This document shows, piece by piece, positions 55,912 through 63,855 of a stretch of 64,000 bases of DNA. Positions within the stretch are counted from its first letter, which is position 1, and each line of letters starts with the position of its first letter. The position numbers and the translations under genes were made by a program. Where the stretch lies: assembly GCA_964508915.1 (NCBI GenBank), contig CAZDVK010000005.1:32317-96316 (forward strand), written 5' to 3'. The notes under the pieces are model-generated. The model had not been told where the DNA came from and made no database searches. It saw only the letters and a list, made by a program, of their open reading frames with translations. This DNA is from CAZDVK01 sp964508915 (GTDB taxonomy: Bacteria; Pseudomonadota; Alphaproteobacteria; Paracaedibacterales; CAIULA01).

Positions 55912-56474
55912 CTATTTTCTCCGGGTTTCCATAACACATCATCTTGTTCTTCTAAAATATGATTCACATATCGTGCCAAAACGAATAATAAATCTGATAA
56001 ACGATTCATATACTGAATTAAAAATGGGTTTAACGTTTCTTGACGGTGAAGTGCTGTTACAATTCGTTCAGCCCGTCTGGCAACGGTACGGGCGATGTGA
56101 AGGCTTGTTGCAAGGGGCGCACCACCTGGTAAAACAAATGAATTCAACGGGGGAAGATTTTGGTTGTAATGATCAATTTGATTTTCTAAATAAAAAACCT
56201 GTTTTTCACTCACACGTAAAACACCTTCTGGGCTTTTTTCTTCTGGCATACATAGGTCAGCCCCCACATCAAACAAATCATTTTGAATACGTACCAAAAG
56301 GGCATGAACGTCCCCTTTTGCTTGATTAGACGCAGCAGCCACGAAAGCATTTGTTTCATCTACAACGCCTATAGCCTCAAAACGAACCTCATTTTTATAT
56401 AAACGCTGGCCCGTTCCCAAAGAACTTTTGCCTGTGTCGCCACCCTTAGTATAAATGCGTGTTAGTTGGACCAT
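55908..56474 (-). CDS. PduO-type cob(I)alamin adenosyltransferase
   Basis: 188 residues. RIYTKGGDTGKSSLGTGQRL is the ATP-binding N-terminal motif, VDETNAFV and then GADLCMP follow, and the helix with ARTVARRAERIV and MNRLSDLLFVLARYVN are the other two conserved blocks. It makes adenosylcobalamin from cob(I)alamin and ATP, for B12-dependent enzymes such as methylmalonyl-CoA mutase. No such enzyme is in this window. It is read with the hydroxyacyl-CoA dehydrogenase, a frequent alphaproteobacterial pair. Confidence 0.95.
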   Translation of the reverse strand: MVQLTRIYTKGGDTGKSSLGTGQRLYKNEVRFEAIGVVDETNAFVAAASNQAKGDVHALLVRIQNDLFDVGADLCMPEEKSPEGVLRVSEKQVFYLENQIDHYNQNLPPLNSFVLPGGAPLATSLHIARTVARRAERIVTALHRQETLNPFLIQYMNRLSDLLFVLARYVNHILEEQDDVLWKPGENR

Positions 56475-56539
56475 AAAAAATTTCCCCTGTGCTTTTTAAT
56501 CCACACCTCATTGCTAAACTGATGTAGAGTTTTTTTAAA

Positions 56540-56555
56540 GTTAACGAAATTTTAA
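56540..56555 (-). promoter_or_regulatory. CtrA box 1 upstream of the adenosyltransferase pair
   Basis: Minus strand reads TTAA, seven bases, TTAAC exactly, in the orientation of the downstream genes, 66-81 bases before the ATG at 56474. Confidence 0.5.
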
Positions 56556-56614
56556 TGTTTTTTTTTGAAAATGAATACACCCCTGGGCGGGTGGGGGTTA
56601 GGGATGGTGTAAAA

Positions 56615-56631
56615 GTTAACAAAGTGTTAAC
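56615..56631 (-). promoter_or_regulatory. CtrA box 2 upstream of the adenosyltransferase pair
   Basis: GTTAA-N7-TTAAC: the full consensus reads on both strands, so the site is symmetric. It is 75 bases from box 1; both lie in the 195-base gap between the adenosyltransferase and EVE genes. Confidence 0.5.
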
Positions 56632-56669
56632 CTTTGAAGCGATTTCACTAAAAATGCATAAGACGCCCC

Positions 56670-57077
56670 TCACGAAATACATCCCCCCAAATGAAGAATA
56701 ATTTTCCAAGCCTCGGAATCTATAGGCATAACCGACAAACGCGACTGCTTTAATAGTAAAATATGCTGAAGGTCCGGGTGCGCCTTTATTTGGCTCAGCG
56801 TCACAGGCGTCTTAAAATCACCATACCACGCCACATCGACCATACCAAAACGCCCCGTATCATCAGATGGATCTGGGTAATGGGTTTTAACAACCTTCAC
56901 AACACCAACTATTTCCTTACCCACATTGGAATGATAAAAAAAACACAAATCACCTAATTTCATGGCCTTCATAAAATTATTGGCCTGATAATTGCGCACT
57001 CCATCCCAATGGGTTATCTGCTTTTCCTTCTGATCGCACCACGACCATGTCGTTGGTTCACTTTTAATAAGCCACAT
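56670..57077 (-). CDS. EVE domain protein
   Basis: 135 residues, a single EVE domain from WLIKSEP to the end, with the typical WDGVRNYQANNFM and LGDLCFFYHSNVGKEIVGVVKVV. EVE proteins relate to PUA/YTH domains and bind modified bases in nucleic acids; most bacterial copies have no assigned role, and some are linked to restriction of modified DNA. The ATG follows the gpsA stop without a gap, so the two are coupled. Confidence 0.93.
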   Translation of the reverse strand: MWLIKSEPTTWSWCDQKEKQITHWDGVRNYQANNFMKAMKLGDLCFFYHSNVGKEIVGVVKVVKTHYPDPSDDTGRFGMVDVAWYGDFKTPVTLSQIKAHPDLQHILLLKQSRLSVMPIDSEAWKIILHLGGCIS

Positions 57078-58076
57078 TTAAAAAACCTCTAACATCGACT
57101 GTTTTGCCAAAATATCGTGAATTACGTTATCAATTGATGTTCCTTGATATAAAATTTGATAAATTCCGTCACAAATAGGCATAGGCGTGTTATGCGCTTT
57201 TGCCATTTCATAAACAGCCTTAGCCGTATGAACACCTTCCGCAATGGTTCGACGCTCTTTTAAAATATCTTCTAAAGCACGGCCTTCTGCCAGTTCAATT
57301 CCAAGGCTCATATTTCTAGACTGTTCGCTGGAGCATGTTAATGTTAAGTCCCCAACAGCACTAAGGCCTAAAAAAGTTTCTGTTTTAGCCCCCAACGCAA
57401 CACCTAAACGACGCATCTCTGCTAAACCACGGGTTATTAAAGCAGCCATTGCATTCTGGCCTAATTTTTTCCCTACAGAAACACCACATCCAATGGCAAT
57501 CACGTTTTTGATAGCCCCAGCTATTTGAACACCCACAGGGTCTGAACTCGCATAAATACGATACGTTTCATGGCGTAAGTGAGACGCCAAATTTTCAGCC
57601 AGTTTTTCATCAAAAGCCGCTAACGTCGCAGCAGCAGGAAGCCCCTGCGCCACTTCTTTTGCAAAATTAGGGCCCGACAAAATAGCTAACGGATTTGTAA
57701 CAACCAATTTTATTGCATCTGTCAGTAAACTATAATGACCATCTTGATTAGATAAAATCCCCTTCGATGCAATAACAATAGGACAATGAGGTGTCAAAAA
57801 CTCTTTAATTTGCGTTAATTCGTAAATTGTATATTGGGTTGGAATGGCCCAAATCAGAATATCTGTCGTTTTTAAAATTTTTGAATCTGCCGTCACATGA
57901 ATAGAGTTGGGAAGCAAATAGCCTGGCAAATAATGTTCGTTTGTACGGCTTTCTGCCATCCAATGTGCCTGGTCTTCCCGACGCACAAGCAAGTTAACAG
58001 CTAGTCCTTTTTTTTCAAATGTCAAAGCAAGCGCTGTACCCCACGCCCCTGCCCCATATACTGTGATACGGTTCAC
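57078..58076 (-). CDS. gpsA: Glycerol-3-phosphate dehydrogenase [NAD(P)+]
   Basis: 332 residues. Rossmann start ITVYGAGAWGTALALTFEKKG, LSGPNFAKEVAQGLPAA, the active-site Lys in AGAIKNVIAIGCGVS, and GDLTLTCSSEQSRN near residue 255. It reduces dihydroxyacetone phosphate to glycerol-3-phosphate for phospholipids. It lies directly against trkH (no gap) and the EVE gene. Confidence 0.97.
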   Translation of the reverse strand: MNRITVYGAGAWGTALALTFEKKGLAVNLLVRREDQAHWMAESRTNEHYLPGYLLPNSIHVTADSKILKTTDILIWAIPTQYTIYELTQIKEFLTPHCPIVIASKGILSNQDGHYSLLTDAIKLVVTNPLAILSGPNFAKEVAQGLPAAATLAAFDEKLAENLASHLRHETYRIYASSDPVGVQIAGAIKNVIAIGCGVSVGKKLGQNAMAALITRGLAEMRRLGVALGAKTETFLGLSAVGDLTLTCSSEQSRNMSLGIELAEGRALEDILKERRTIAEGVHTAKAVYEMAKAHNTPMPICDGIYQILYQGTSIDNVIHDILAKQSMLEVF

Positions 58077-59534
58077 TTAATTTCTCCAAAAACTGGGCAT
58101 AAACAAAACAAGAATTGTTAATAGCTCTAACCGCCCAAGAATCATGGCTGCCATCATAACGATTTTAGGACTATACGCCAAGCTAGCAAAAGATGTATGA
58201 GGGCCTATCAAATCCCCCAAACCTGGCCCCACATTACTAAGCGATGCAGCCGCCCCCGTTAAACTGGTCATAAAATCAAGGCCAAAAGCTGACAAAATAA
58301 AAGCCACAATGACTAAACACAAGGTATATAAAGTCATAAATGCAAATACAGAAAAAGCCACAGATTGTTCAATTTTTTGGTTTTGATATAAAGGCACATA
58401 AACACCATGGGGACGCCTTAGCTGAAGCAAATGAGCACGTGTTAGGGAAAAAAGAACTTGAAAACGAAAAATCTTAATGCCCCCTGCCGTAGACCCGGTA
58501 CACCCACCAATAAAACTAAGAATAAAGAAAAACATGACAGGGAAATGCCCCCATTTTCCATAATCTTGCGAAACAAAACCCGACGATGTAATAGACGACA
58601 CACATGCAAAGGATGCATGACGTAGGCTTGTCCAAAATGGAATATTATTTTCCCAACACTGCCATAAACATGCCATTAACGATGTGACCACAAGAACAAG
58701 TAGATAAACATGAAGCTGCTGGTCCTGCCGAATGGCTTTGAAGTCGCCATTCCATAAACGAACATACAAAACAAGGGTACTACCGCCAATAATCATGAAA
58801 ACAATGATTATAAATTCGATAAGAGGATTATTATAAAAACCAACTGAAGCGTCCTTTGTTGAAAAACCGCCTGTCGATACTGTACACATAGCGTGGCAAA
58901 CGCCGTCAAAAAATGACATGCCTGCCCAACATAATAAAATTGCGCACAATACTGTGAACAAGATATACGCTGTTAGAATAGCCGTTGCAATTTGTGAAAC
59001 CCGGGGCAGAATTTTTTCGGATCGATCAGAAAATTCACTACGAAAAAGTTGCATACCGCCAATACGAAGTGCTGGAAAAATAATCATCGCCATAACAATA
59101 ATTCCAATACCACCAAACCATTGCAGCATAGAACGCCATAGCAAAATACTAGGAGAAACGGAATCCAAATGACGAATAATCGTTGACCCCGTTGTTGTTA
59201 AGGCCGAAACAGCTTCAAAAGTAGCATCAACAAAACTTAAATTTAATGATTGAGCTAAAAAAAATGGCGCCCCTGAAAATATGGACAGAATAATCCAGCT
59301 CAACGACGTCATTAAAAAAGCCTCGCGCATACCTAAGCTAATTTTTCCAGAGGGCCGATTGGCCAAAATCATGGCTGACCCAAAAAAACCCATCACACAG
59401 AATGAAATGGCAAACACGCGCCATAAATGCGTTTGATAAAAAATAAGCTCTACCCCAAGGGGAATCAACATAGAACTGCTAAGCGCCGTTAGCAAAATAC
59501 CTATTAAAAATAAAACGGAACGAAAATCAACCAA
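58077..59534 (-). CDS. trkH: TrkH-family potassium uptake protein
   Basis: 485 residues, four pore-repeats (M1-P-M2) typical of TrkH/KtrB. The P loops include SALTTTGSTIIR, AMCTVSTGGFST, SSITSSGFVSQ and SLSNVGPGLGDL, with selectivity-filter Gly residues; FFSGAPFF-like and IGGCTGSTAGGIKIFRFQV are family signatures. It imports K+ with a TrkA-type regulator not seen here. First of the trkH-gpsA-EVE transcript. Confidence 0.95.
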   Translation of the reverse strand: MVDFRSVLFLIGILLTALSSSMLIPLGVELIFYQTHLWRVFAISFCVMGFFGSAMILANRPSGKISLGMREAFLMTSLSWIILSIFSGAPFFLAQSLNLSFVDATFEAVSALTTTGSTIIRHLDSVSPSILLWRSMLQWFGGIGIIVMAMIIFPALRIGGMQLFRSEFSDRSEKILPRVSQIATAILTAYILFTVLCAILLCWAGMSFFDGVCHAMCTVSTGGFSTKDASVGFYNNPLIEFIIIVFMIIGGSTLVLYVRLWNGDFKAIRQDQQLHVYLLVLVVTSLMACLWQCWENNIPFWTSLRHASFACVSSITSSGFVSQDYGKWGHFPVMFFFILSFIGGCTGSTAGGIKIFRFQVLFSLTRAHLLQLRRPHGVYVPLYQNQKIEQSVAFSVFAFMTLYTLCLVIVAFILSAFGLDFMTSLTGAAASLSNVGPGLGDLIGPHTSFASLAYSPKIVMMAAMILGRLELLTILVLFMPSFWRN

Positions 59535-59681
59535 ACAGGCAACAAGGTGTTAAAGTGTTTTGCCAAGTATACCTCACCTTACAATGATTGACCATAACCT
59601 CACACGTATATCTCATGGATACTGGATACATTGAACTAGATTTATGAAGGGGCTAATCTTGAAATTAAATCTGAAACCAAG

Positions 59682-60176
59682 ATGAATCTATCGTTTATGA
59701 GTGTAGAAAATAAAAATTATTTTTCTCTTATTATCTGGATTGTATCACTCATAGCCATTGGTTCTGTGATAGGTTCTTTAACCAAACCTCAAATCAGTAA
59801 TTGGTATAACTCCTTAAGTCGATCACCCCTGACACCGCCCAATTATGTATTTCCCATTGCTTGGACTATTTTATACGGCATGATTGGGGCTTGCGGTTCA
59901 ATCATTTGGCGGACCCAATCATTTTCAAAAATAAAAGTACTTAAAATGTTATATATGATCCAACTCCTTTTAAACTGGAGCTGGACACCCTTATTTTTTC
60001 ATTATCACCTCATTGGGGCTTCTCTTATGGTTTTAATATGTATAAATATTCTGGTTGGCGCGTTCATTTGGCTCTCCTATTCAACCATAAGATCCTTATC
60101 ACTGCTGATGACGCCCTACTTATTATGGATTCTATTTGCCAGTTACCTAAACTTTTTTATATGGCAGCATAATTAA
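59682..60176 (+). CDS. TspO/MBR family protein
   Basis: 164 residues, five membrane segments. Conserved motifs: PPNYVFPIAWTILYGMIG, LLNWSWTPLFF and PYLLWILFASYLNFFIW. TspO binds and transports or degrades tetrapyrroles and lipids and responds to stress. It may link to hemE metabolism, though the two genes are far apart. It stands alone; the 433-base gap after it carries the RNA candidates. Confidence 0.92.
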   Translation: MNLSFMSVENKNYFSLIIWIVSLIAIGSVIGSLTKPQISNWYNSLSRSPLTPPNYVFPIAWTILYGMIGACGSIIWRTQSFSKIKVLKMLYMIQLLLNWSWTPLFFHYHLIGASLMVLICINILVGAFIWLSYSTIRSLSLLMTPYLLWILFASYLNFFIWQHN

Positions 60177-60450
60177 TGATCAACCTGAAAGATTCATTAA
60201 GGTTTATCAATGACTTAAAAAATTTTTGGCAATTACAAGATCTTAACTTAATACCTGCCCGACTGCGTCGGGGCCACCGTTGAACCCGACCAGTGCATGG
60301 CCACCGCCTCCTCCACCGCAAAACGCACAATCCTTTTGTCCCTTGCTGAAACTCATTAAAAACAAGTCACGCAATAGGTTCTGCTTGAAAAATCAAACAG
60401 TAACAGGTACAAATCTAACGTCTAGAACGCTTGAACACATACCTCACAAA
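60177..60450. other. GC-rich structured non-coding stretch with a small Cys/Gly-rich ORF
   Basis: Contains CCCGAC at 60258 and 60285 around GTCGGG at 60267, so that GTCGGG can pair with either neighbour, a switch-like layout. On the minus strand an ORF of 37 codons runs from ATG 60356 to TAA 60243, with MSFSKGQKDCAFC then six Gly and a hydrophobic tail; its codons are far richer in G and C at third positions than the surrounding genes. There is no Shine-Dalgarno. Whether the strand is coding or structural is undecided. Confidence 0.3.
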
Positions 60451-60560
60451 AGCTCTTGAGGACCTAAGAGAGATTCGTTGAGTTAAACCTCAACAAACCC
60501 GGCCGTACGTCCACAGGCCGCACTCAACCCGTGACCACCACATGTGTCCTCAAGCTTTTT
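60451..60560 (+). ncRNA. Candidate small RNA closed by a terminator-like stem, upstream of ispE
   Basis: CTTGAGGAC (60455-60463) pairs perfectly with GTCCTCAAG (60546-60554), which leads into six T. Inside lies a hairpin GTTGAG/CTCAAC with a 6-base loop and a GC-rich arm (GGCC...GGCC near 60500-60520). TTGAAA (60385), 17 bases, TACAAA (60408) could be its promoter. The folded form is like a small RNA or a leader/attenuator ahead of ispE, whose ATG is 49 bases away. I could not identify a family. Confidence 0.42.
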
Positions 60561-60609
60561 TATAACACAGGAATGGTTAAGAAATGGTTGATAAGATTGG
60601 ATTAAAAAG

Positions 60610-61491
60610 ATGAATAAAAAAATTATTTTATCCCCTATCAAAGTTAATTTGATGCTACATGTCCTAGGTCGAACAAATGAAGGATTTCACCACCTTCAAT
60701 CGCTCATGGCATTATTTTCAAACGGTGATGAAATTACATTTTCAAAAAACTCCACATGGGATTTTAGCATATCTGGGCCTTTTTCAGAAAACCTAACCCT
60801 AGACAACAACATGTTAATCCAGGCCATAGATTTTATAAAAAATCAACATTTGATTCCTGAAAATTTTCATACCCATATCCACCTTCATAAAAACATTCCG
60901 GTGGCTTCAGGAATTGGGGGTGGGTCTGCCAATGCCGCTGCTGTAATCAAAGGAATTTTGGATTTTTGGGGTATTTCCCTTACCCTCACCCAACAAAAAA
61001 TCCTTGTTCAAAAGTCTGGCCTCTTAGGCGCAGATGTACCTGTTTGCCTGGGGTATTTATTTTGGCAAACCCCTCTTTTTTGGCTTGATGGAACGGGTAA
61101 AGAAGGTGAAATAGAACCCCTTTATTCCCGCAAGAAACTACTCCCTATTCTTCTTGTAAATCCAAATATTGGGTTATCCACACCGGCTGTTTTTCAAGCT
61201 TTTCATAAAGCAAAAGCATCTTACATGCAGCCCACCCAGGCGCCCACTACCCAAAATTTAGATGACTTTTTGAAAAAAACCCAAAATAGCCTACAACCTT
61301 TTTCTACAGAATTTGTTCCAGAAATTACAACTATTTTGGAAATGCTCACTAAACAACCCGGGTGTCAGTTAGCACGCATGAGCGGCAGCGGGGCTACGTG
61401 CTTCGGCATATTTAACGATACATCTTCTTGTGAAATTGCCCAAAAATTGATTCAAGAAGAACGACCAGAGTGGTGGACTCACAAAGCATAA
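60610..61491 (+). CDS. ispE: 4-(Cytidine-5'-diphospho)-2-C-methyl-D-erythritol kinase
   Basis: 293 residues, GHMP kinase. SPIKVNLMLHVLGRTNEGFH at the start (Lys in the active site), ATP loop IPVASGIGGGSANAAA (near 98-113), and LGADVPVCLGY with the catalytic Asp; near the C-terminus ARMSGSGATCFGIF is the third GHMP motif. It is the fourth step of the MEP isoprenoid pathway. It stands alone; it converges on the XRE gene. Confidence 0.96.
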   Translation: MNKKIILSPIKVNLMLHVLGRTNEGFHHLQSLMALFSNGDEITFSKNSTWDFSISGPFSENLTLDNNMLIQAIDFIKNQHLIPENFHTHIHLHKNIPVASGIGGGSANAAAVIKGILDFWGISLTLTQQKILVQKSGLLGADVPVCLGYLFWQTPLFWLDGTGKEGEIEPLYSRKKLLPILLVNPNIGLSTPAVFQAFHKAKASYMQPTQAPTTQNLDDFLKKTQNSLQPFSTEFVPEITTILEMLTKQPGCQLARMSGSGATCFGIFNDTSSCEIAQKLIQEERPEWWTHKA

Positions 61492-61532
61492 TAGCCGTGT
61501 GGGAGCATACCCGACACCATTCTCACGTGAAA

Positions 61533-61967
61533 TTAGCTTCTGCTTTCTTCTTGGGCAATAGCTTTTGCCAAGGCCAAAATTTGCTCTTTTAAGGTTTGGC
61601 TTTTAATTTTTTGAAAAACCTCAACCAATTCAAACAAACGCTGCTGCTCTAACGTATGTGGGTCCTTTTTGCCTTTTTTTTGGGGGTGAGAAACTGTTTC
61701 TTGCAAGAACAATGTTTCCCTTGGTAGCTCATCCACGCCCATAAAAAAATAAGAAATGGGAACCTTCAGCTTTTTACTAATATCAAGAATACGTGAGGGA
61801 GCAATACGGTTCATACCACTTTCATATTTTTGGATTTGCTGAAAACTAACACCAATGGCTTTAGCTAAATCCTCTTGAGTTAAAGAAAGTTCAGTTCGCC
61901 GTATTTTAATGCGATATCCTACGTAAGCATCAACTTCAGTCGGACTTGATTTTCTTTTCTTGATCAT
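61533..61967 (-). CDS. XRE-family helix-turn-helix transcriptional regulator
   Basis: 144 residues. The HTH covers about 20-75 (GYRIKIRRTELSLTQEDLAKAIGVSFQQIQKYESG), with the family's LTQEDLA helix and the recognition helix QQIQKYE. The C-terminal part is charged and helical. This type, encoded after lnt and often before metK, is widespread in alphaproteobacteria. ATG 61967 has GGGAG about 5 bases upstream and is preferred over a TTG 18 bases earlier. Its start overlaps the end of lnt by 32 bases. Confidence 0.93.
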   Translation of the reverse strand: MIKKRKSSPTEVDAYVGYRIKIRRTELSLTQEDLAKAIGVSFQQIQKYESGMNRIAPSRILDISKKLKVPISYFFMGVDELPRETLFLQETVSHPQKKGKKDPHTLEQQRLFELVEVFQKIKSQTLKEQILALAKAIAQEESRS

Positions 61968-63501
61968 TTTTTCTCCCAATAACAACTAAAGCAAACGCCC
62001 AAATCAACATAAAACAATAAAAAATTGAATCATGATAACGTCCATAAACTGTCCTTTTCAAGAACTTTGGTAAATAAAAATCCAAAAAACCAACCTCGTA
62101 TAAACTTAATTGCTTTAAAATATGGCCATAAGGTGAAATAATTGCCGAAATACCATTATTAGCAGCACGCACCAAAGGCAATCCCTCCTCAATGGCACGA
62201 ACACGGGCGATGGCTAGATGCTGATAGGGACCCGCACTAACCCCATACCAAGCGTCATTTGTTAAATTAAGTAACCACTCAGGTCTTTTAGACTGATCAA
62301 CAACCTGCCCTGGAAAAACGACCTCATAACAAATAAGGGGGGAAAAAGGTGGAACACCCTGGACGTCTAGCGTTCGAATGCCTTCTCCTTCTGTATAGTC
62401 TGTAATACCATCAGTGAGCTTTTGAAGCGGTAAAATTTTTTTAAAAGGCACATATTCCCCAAAGGGAACAAGGTGTGCCTTATCGTAAGATGCCTGTATC
62501 TGATTTTTCTGAGGATTCAAGACAAAAAGACTATTAAAAATACGAAGTTGGTTCTCCGTAATTTTTTGCCGGCGAATTCCACCTAAAATTAAAAAAGACC
62601 CCTTAGGGATAGAGGTAAATAAAACATCTCGAACAGAGGGGTTTTCCAAATCATAAGAAACAGCAGCTTCAGGCCAAACAACAATATGAAGGGGGGTAAG
62701 AGATGGCTTTTTTGACAAAACCATATGCTTCATCATATTTTCATCCAAATGTTCGCGATTCCATTTTAGTTTTTGTTCAATACTCGGCTGAACTAAACGG
62801 ATAGATAGGGTCGTTTCTTCAATAGGGCCCGTTAAACGCCACGTACCTGCCCCCCAAAAAACCAGAAAAAGCCCACATGTGCAGATGATCAGTTTTCTGT
62901 TGCCACACCCCCATACGCATGCAAACCACGTGGTAAACAACGAAAGACCGTAAATTCCAATCCAGGCGGTTGTTTGAAGAATGGGAAGACCCCAAACATA
63001 ACCTGTTAAATTCCAAGGGAACCCTGTCAAAACATGCCCGCGCATCCATTCACAAATAGACCAGAAAAATGTAAATAACAGGGTGAATATCACCCTATTT
63101 TGCTTTGCACGAGAGAAAAAAAACACGGTCAGCCAACTTGCCAGCGCCGGAAAAAAAGCAAGCATAATAGCGAAAGCAATAGCCACAAAGGGAACCCAAT
63201 AATGCAGCCCCACACACCGAAATGACAAAGCAACCCAATACGTTGATGCCAAAAAATAACCAAAACCAAACAAAAAACCTTTTAAAAAGGCAGCACTTGA
63301 TTTTTGTTCACGGTTTAAAAGCAAAACAAACCCAGAAAAACCAAAAGCCATTAAAAAAAATAAGTTCAGGGGTGGAAAAGAAAAACCCGTAATGCCGCCC
63401 AGAACAAAACATGCCACAAGGGTTTTCTTGAACGTAAGTGGCCATTGGGCCCAATACTGAGCGACAGCATAAACAGACTTTATTAACCGGGGTAAAATCA
63501 A
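61936..63501 (-). CDS. lnt: Apolipoprotein N-acyltransferase
   Basis: 521 residues. Several membrane segments (about 20-205), then a nitrilase-like periplasmic domain with the catalytic triad: Glu in WPEAAVSYDL, Lys in KAHLVPFGEYVPF, and Cys in PLICYEVVFP; NLTNDAWYGVSAGPYQHLAIARVRA is a further signature. It adds the third acyl chain to lipoproteins. It is the only gene read from the leader that contains the structured RNA at 63605-63821. Its usual partner ybeY/corC is not beside it. Confidence 0.96.
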   Translation of the reverse strand: MILPRLIKSVYAVAQYWAQWPLTFKKTLVACFVLGGITGFSFPPLNLFFLMAFGFSGFVLLLNREQKSSAAFLKGFLFGFGYFLASTYWVALSFRCVGLHYWVPFVAIAFAIMLAFFPALASWLTVFFFSRAKQNRVIFTLLFTFFWSICEWMRGHVLTGFPWNLTGYVWGLPILQTTAWIGIYGLSLFTTWFACVWGCGNRKLIICTCGLFLVFWGAGTWRLTGPIEETTLSIRLVQPSIEQKLKWNREHLDENMMKHMVLSKKPSLTPLHIVVWPEAAVSYDLENPSVRDVLFTSIPKGSFLILGGIRRQKITENQLRIFNSLFVLNPQKNQIQASYDKAHLVPFGEYVPFKKILPLQKLTDGITDYTEGEGIRTLDVQGVPPFSPLICYEVVFPGQVVDQSKRPEWLLNLTNDAWYGVSAGPYQHLAIARVRAIEEGLPLVRAANNGISAIISPYGHILKQLSLYEVGFLDFYLPKFLKRTVYGRYHDSIFYCFMLIWAFALVVIGRKNDQEKKIKSD

Positions 63502-63604
63502 TTAAAAACAAACACTAAAGTAAATCTAGATTGACGGTAGCAAAAAAAAACCAGCTTATTCAAGCGTTTGACACAATACAAAAACGACATTTTTCAGTTG
63601 TTAT

Positions 63605-63821
63605 AAAAAAAGGGGGCTTGCCGTCACAAGCCCCCACTGCGTCAGGAGGAACCAAGCCGTTAGACATTGTTATTATATTTATCTGATTTAGTTTTGGTTG
63701 CCCTTTTCTAAACCACGTCTAACAGCCCAGCGTTTTCAAGGAGAAAACGCTGCACGGGCCCATGTCATGAAATTTTTTTCCGTAGAGGAAAGAATTTTTC
63801 TATAAGAAATCGGCCCCATGC
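63605..63821 (-). ncRNA. Candidate structured RNA with intrinsic terminator, upstream of lnt
   Basis: Read on the minus strand: start near 63821 opens a stem GCATGGG that pairs with CCCGTGC (63752-63758); a hairpin AGCGTTTTC/GAAAACGCT (63729-63751); a long-range 7-bp stem GTTAGAC/GTCTAAC (63659-63665 with 63717-63723) around an AT-rich loop; and a terminator GGGGGCTTG/CAAGCCCCC (63612-63635) running into seven U. The terminator lies 103 bases before the lnt ATG. It may be a free-standing RNA or a transcription attenuator of lnt. No match to tmRNA, 6S, RNase P or a riboswitch class that I can recall. Confidence 0.48.
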
Positions 63822-63827
63822 ATTCAT

Positions 63828-63855
63828 AAGATAATAGATGGGCAACAAAAGTCAA
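63828..63855 (-). promoter_or_regulatory. Candidate sigma-70 promoter of the structured RNA
   Basis: On the minus strand TTGACT (63850-63855), 16 bases, TATCTT (63828-63833). The predicted start about 7 bases on falls exactly on the first base of the GCATGGG stem. Confidence 0.42.

Noticed and set aside
60177..60560. Permuted tmRNA
   Set aside because: No tag beginning with the usual Ala-Asn-Asp coding run, no T-loop in tRNA-like context, and no encoded CCA end at the right place.
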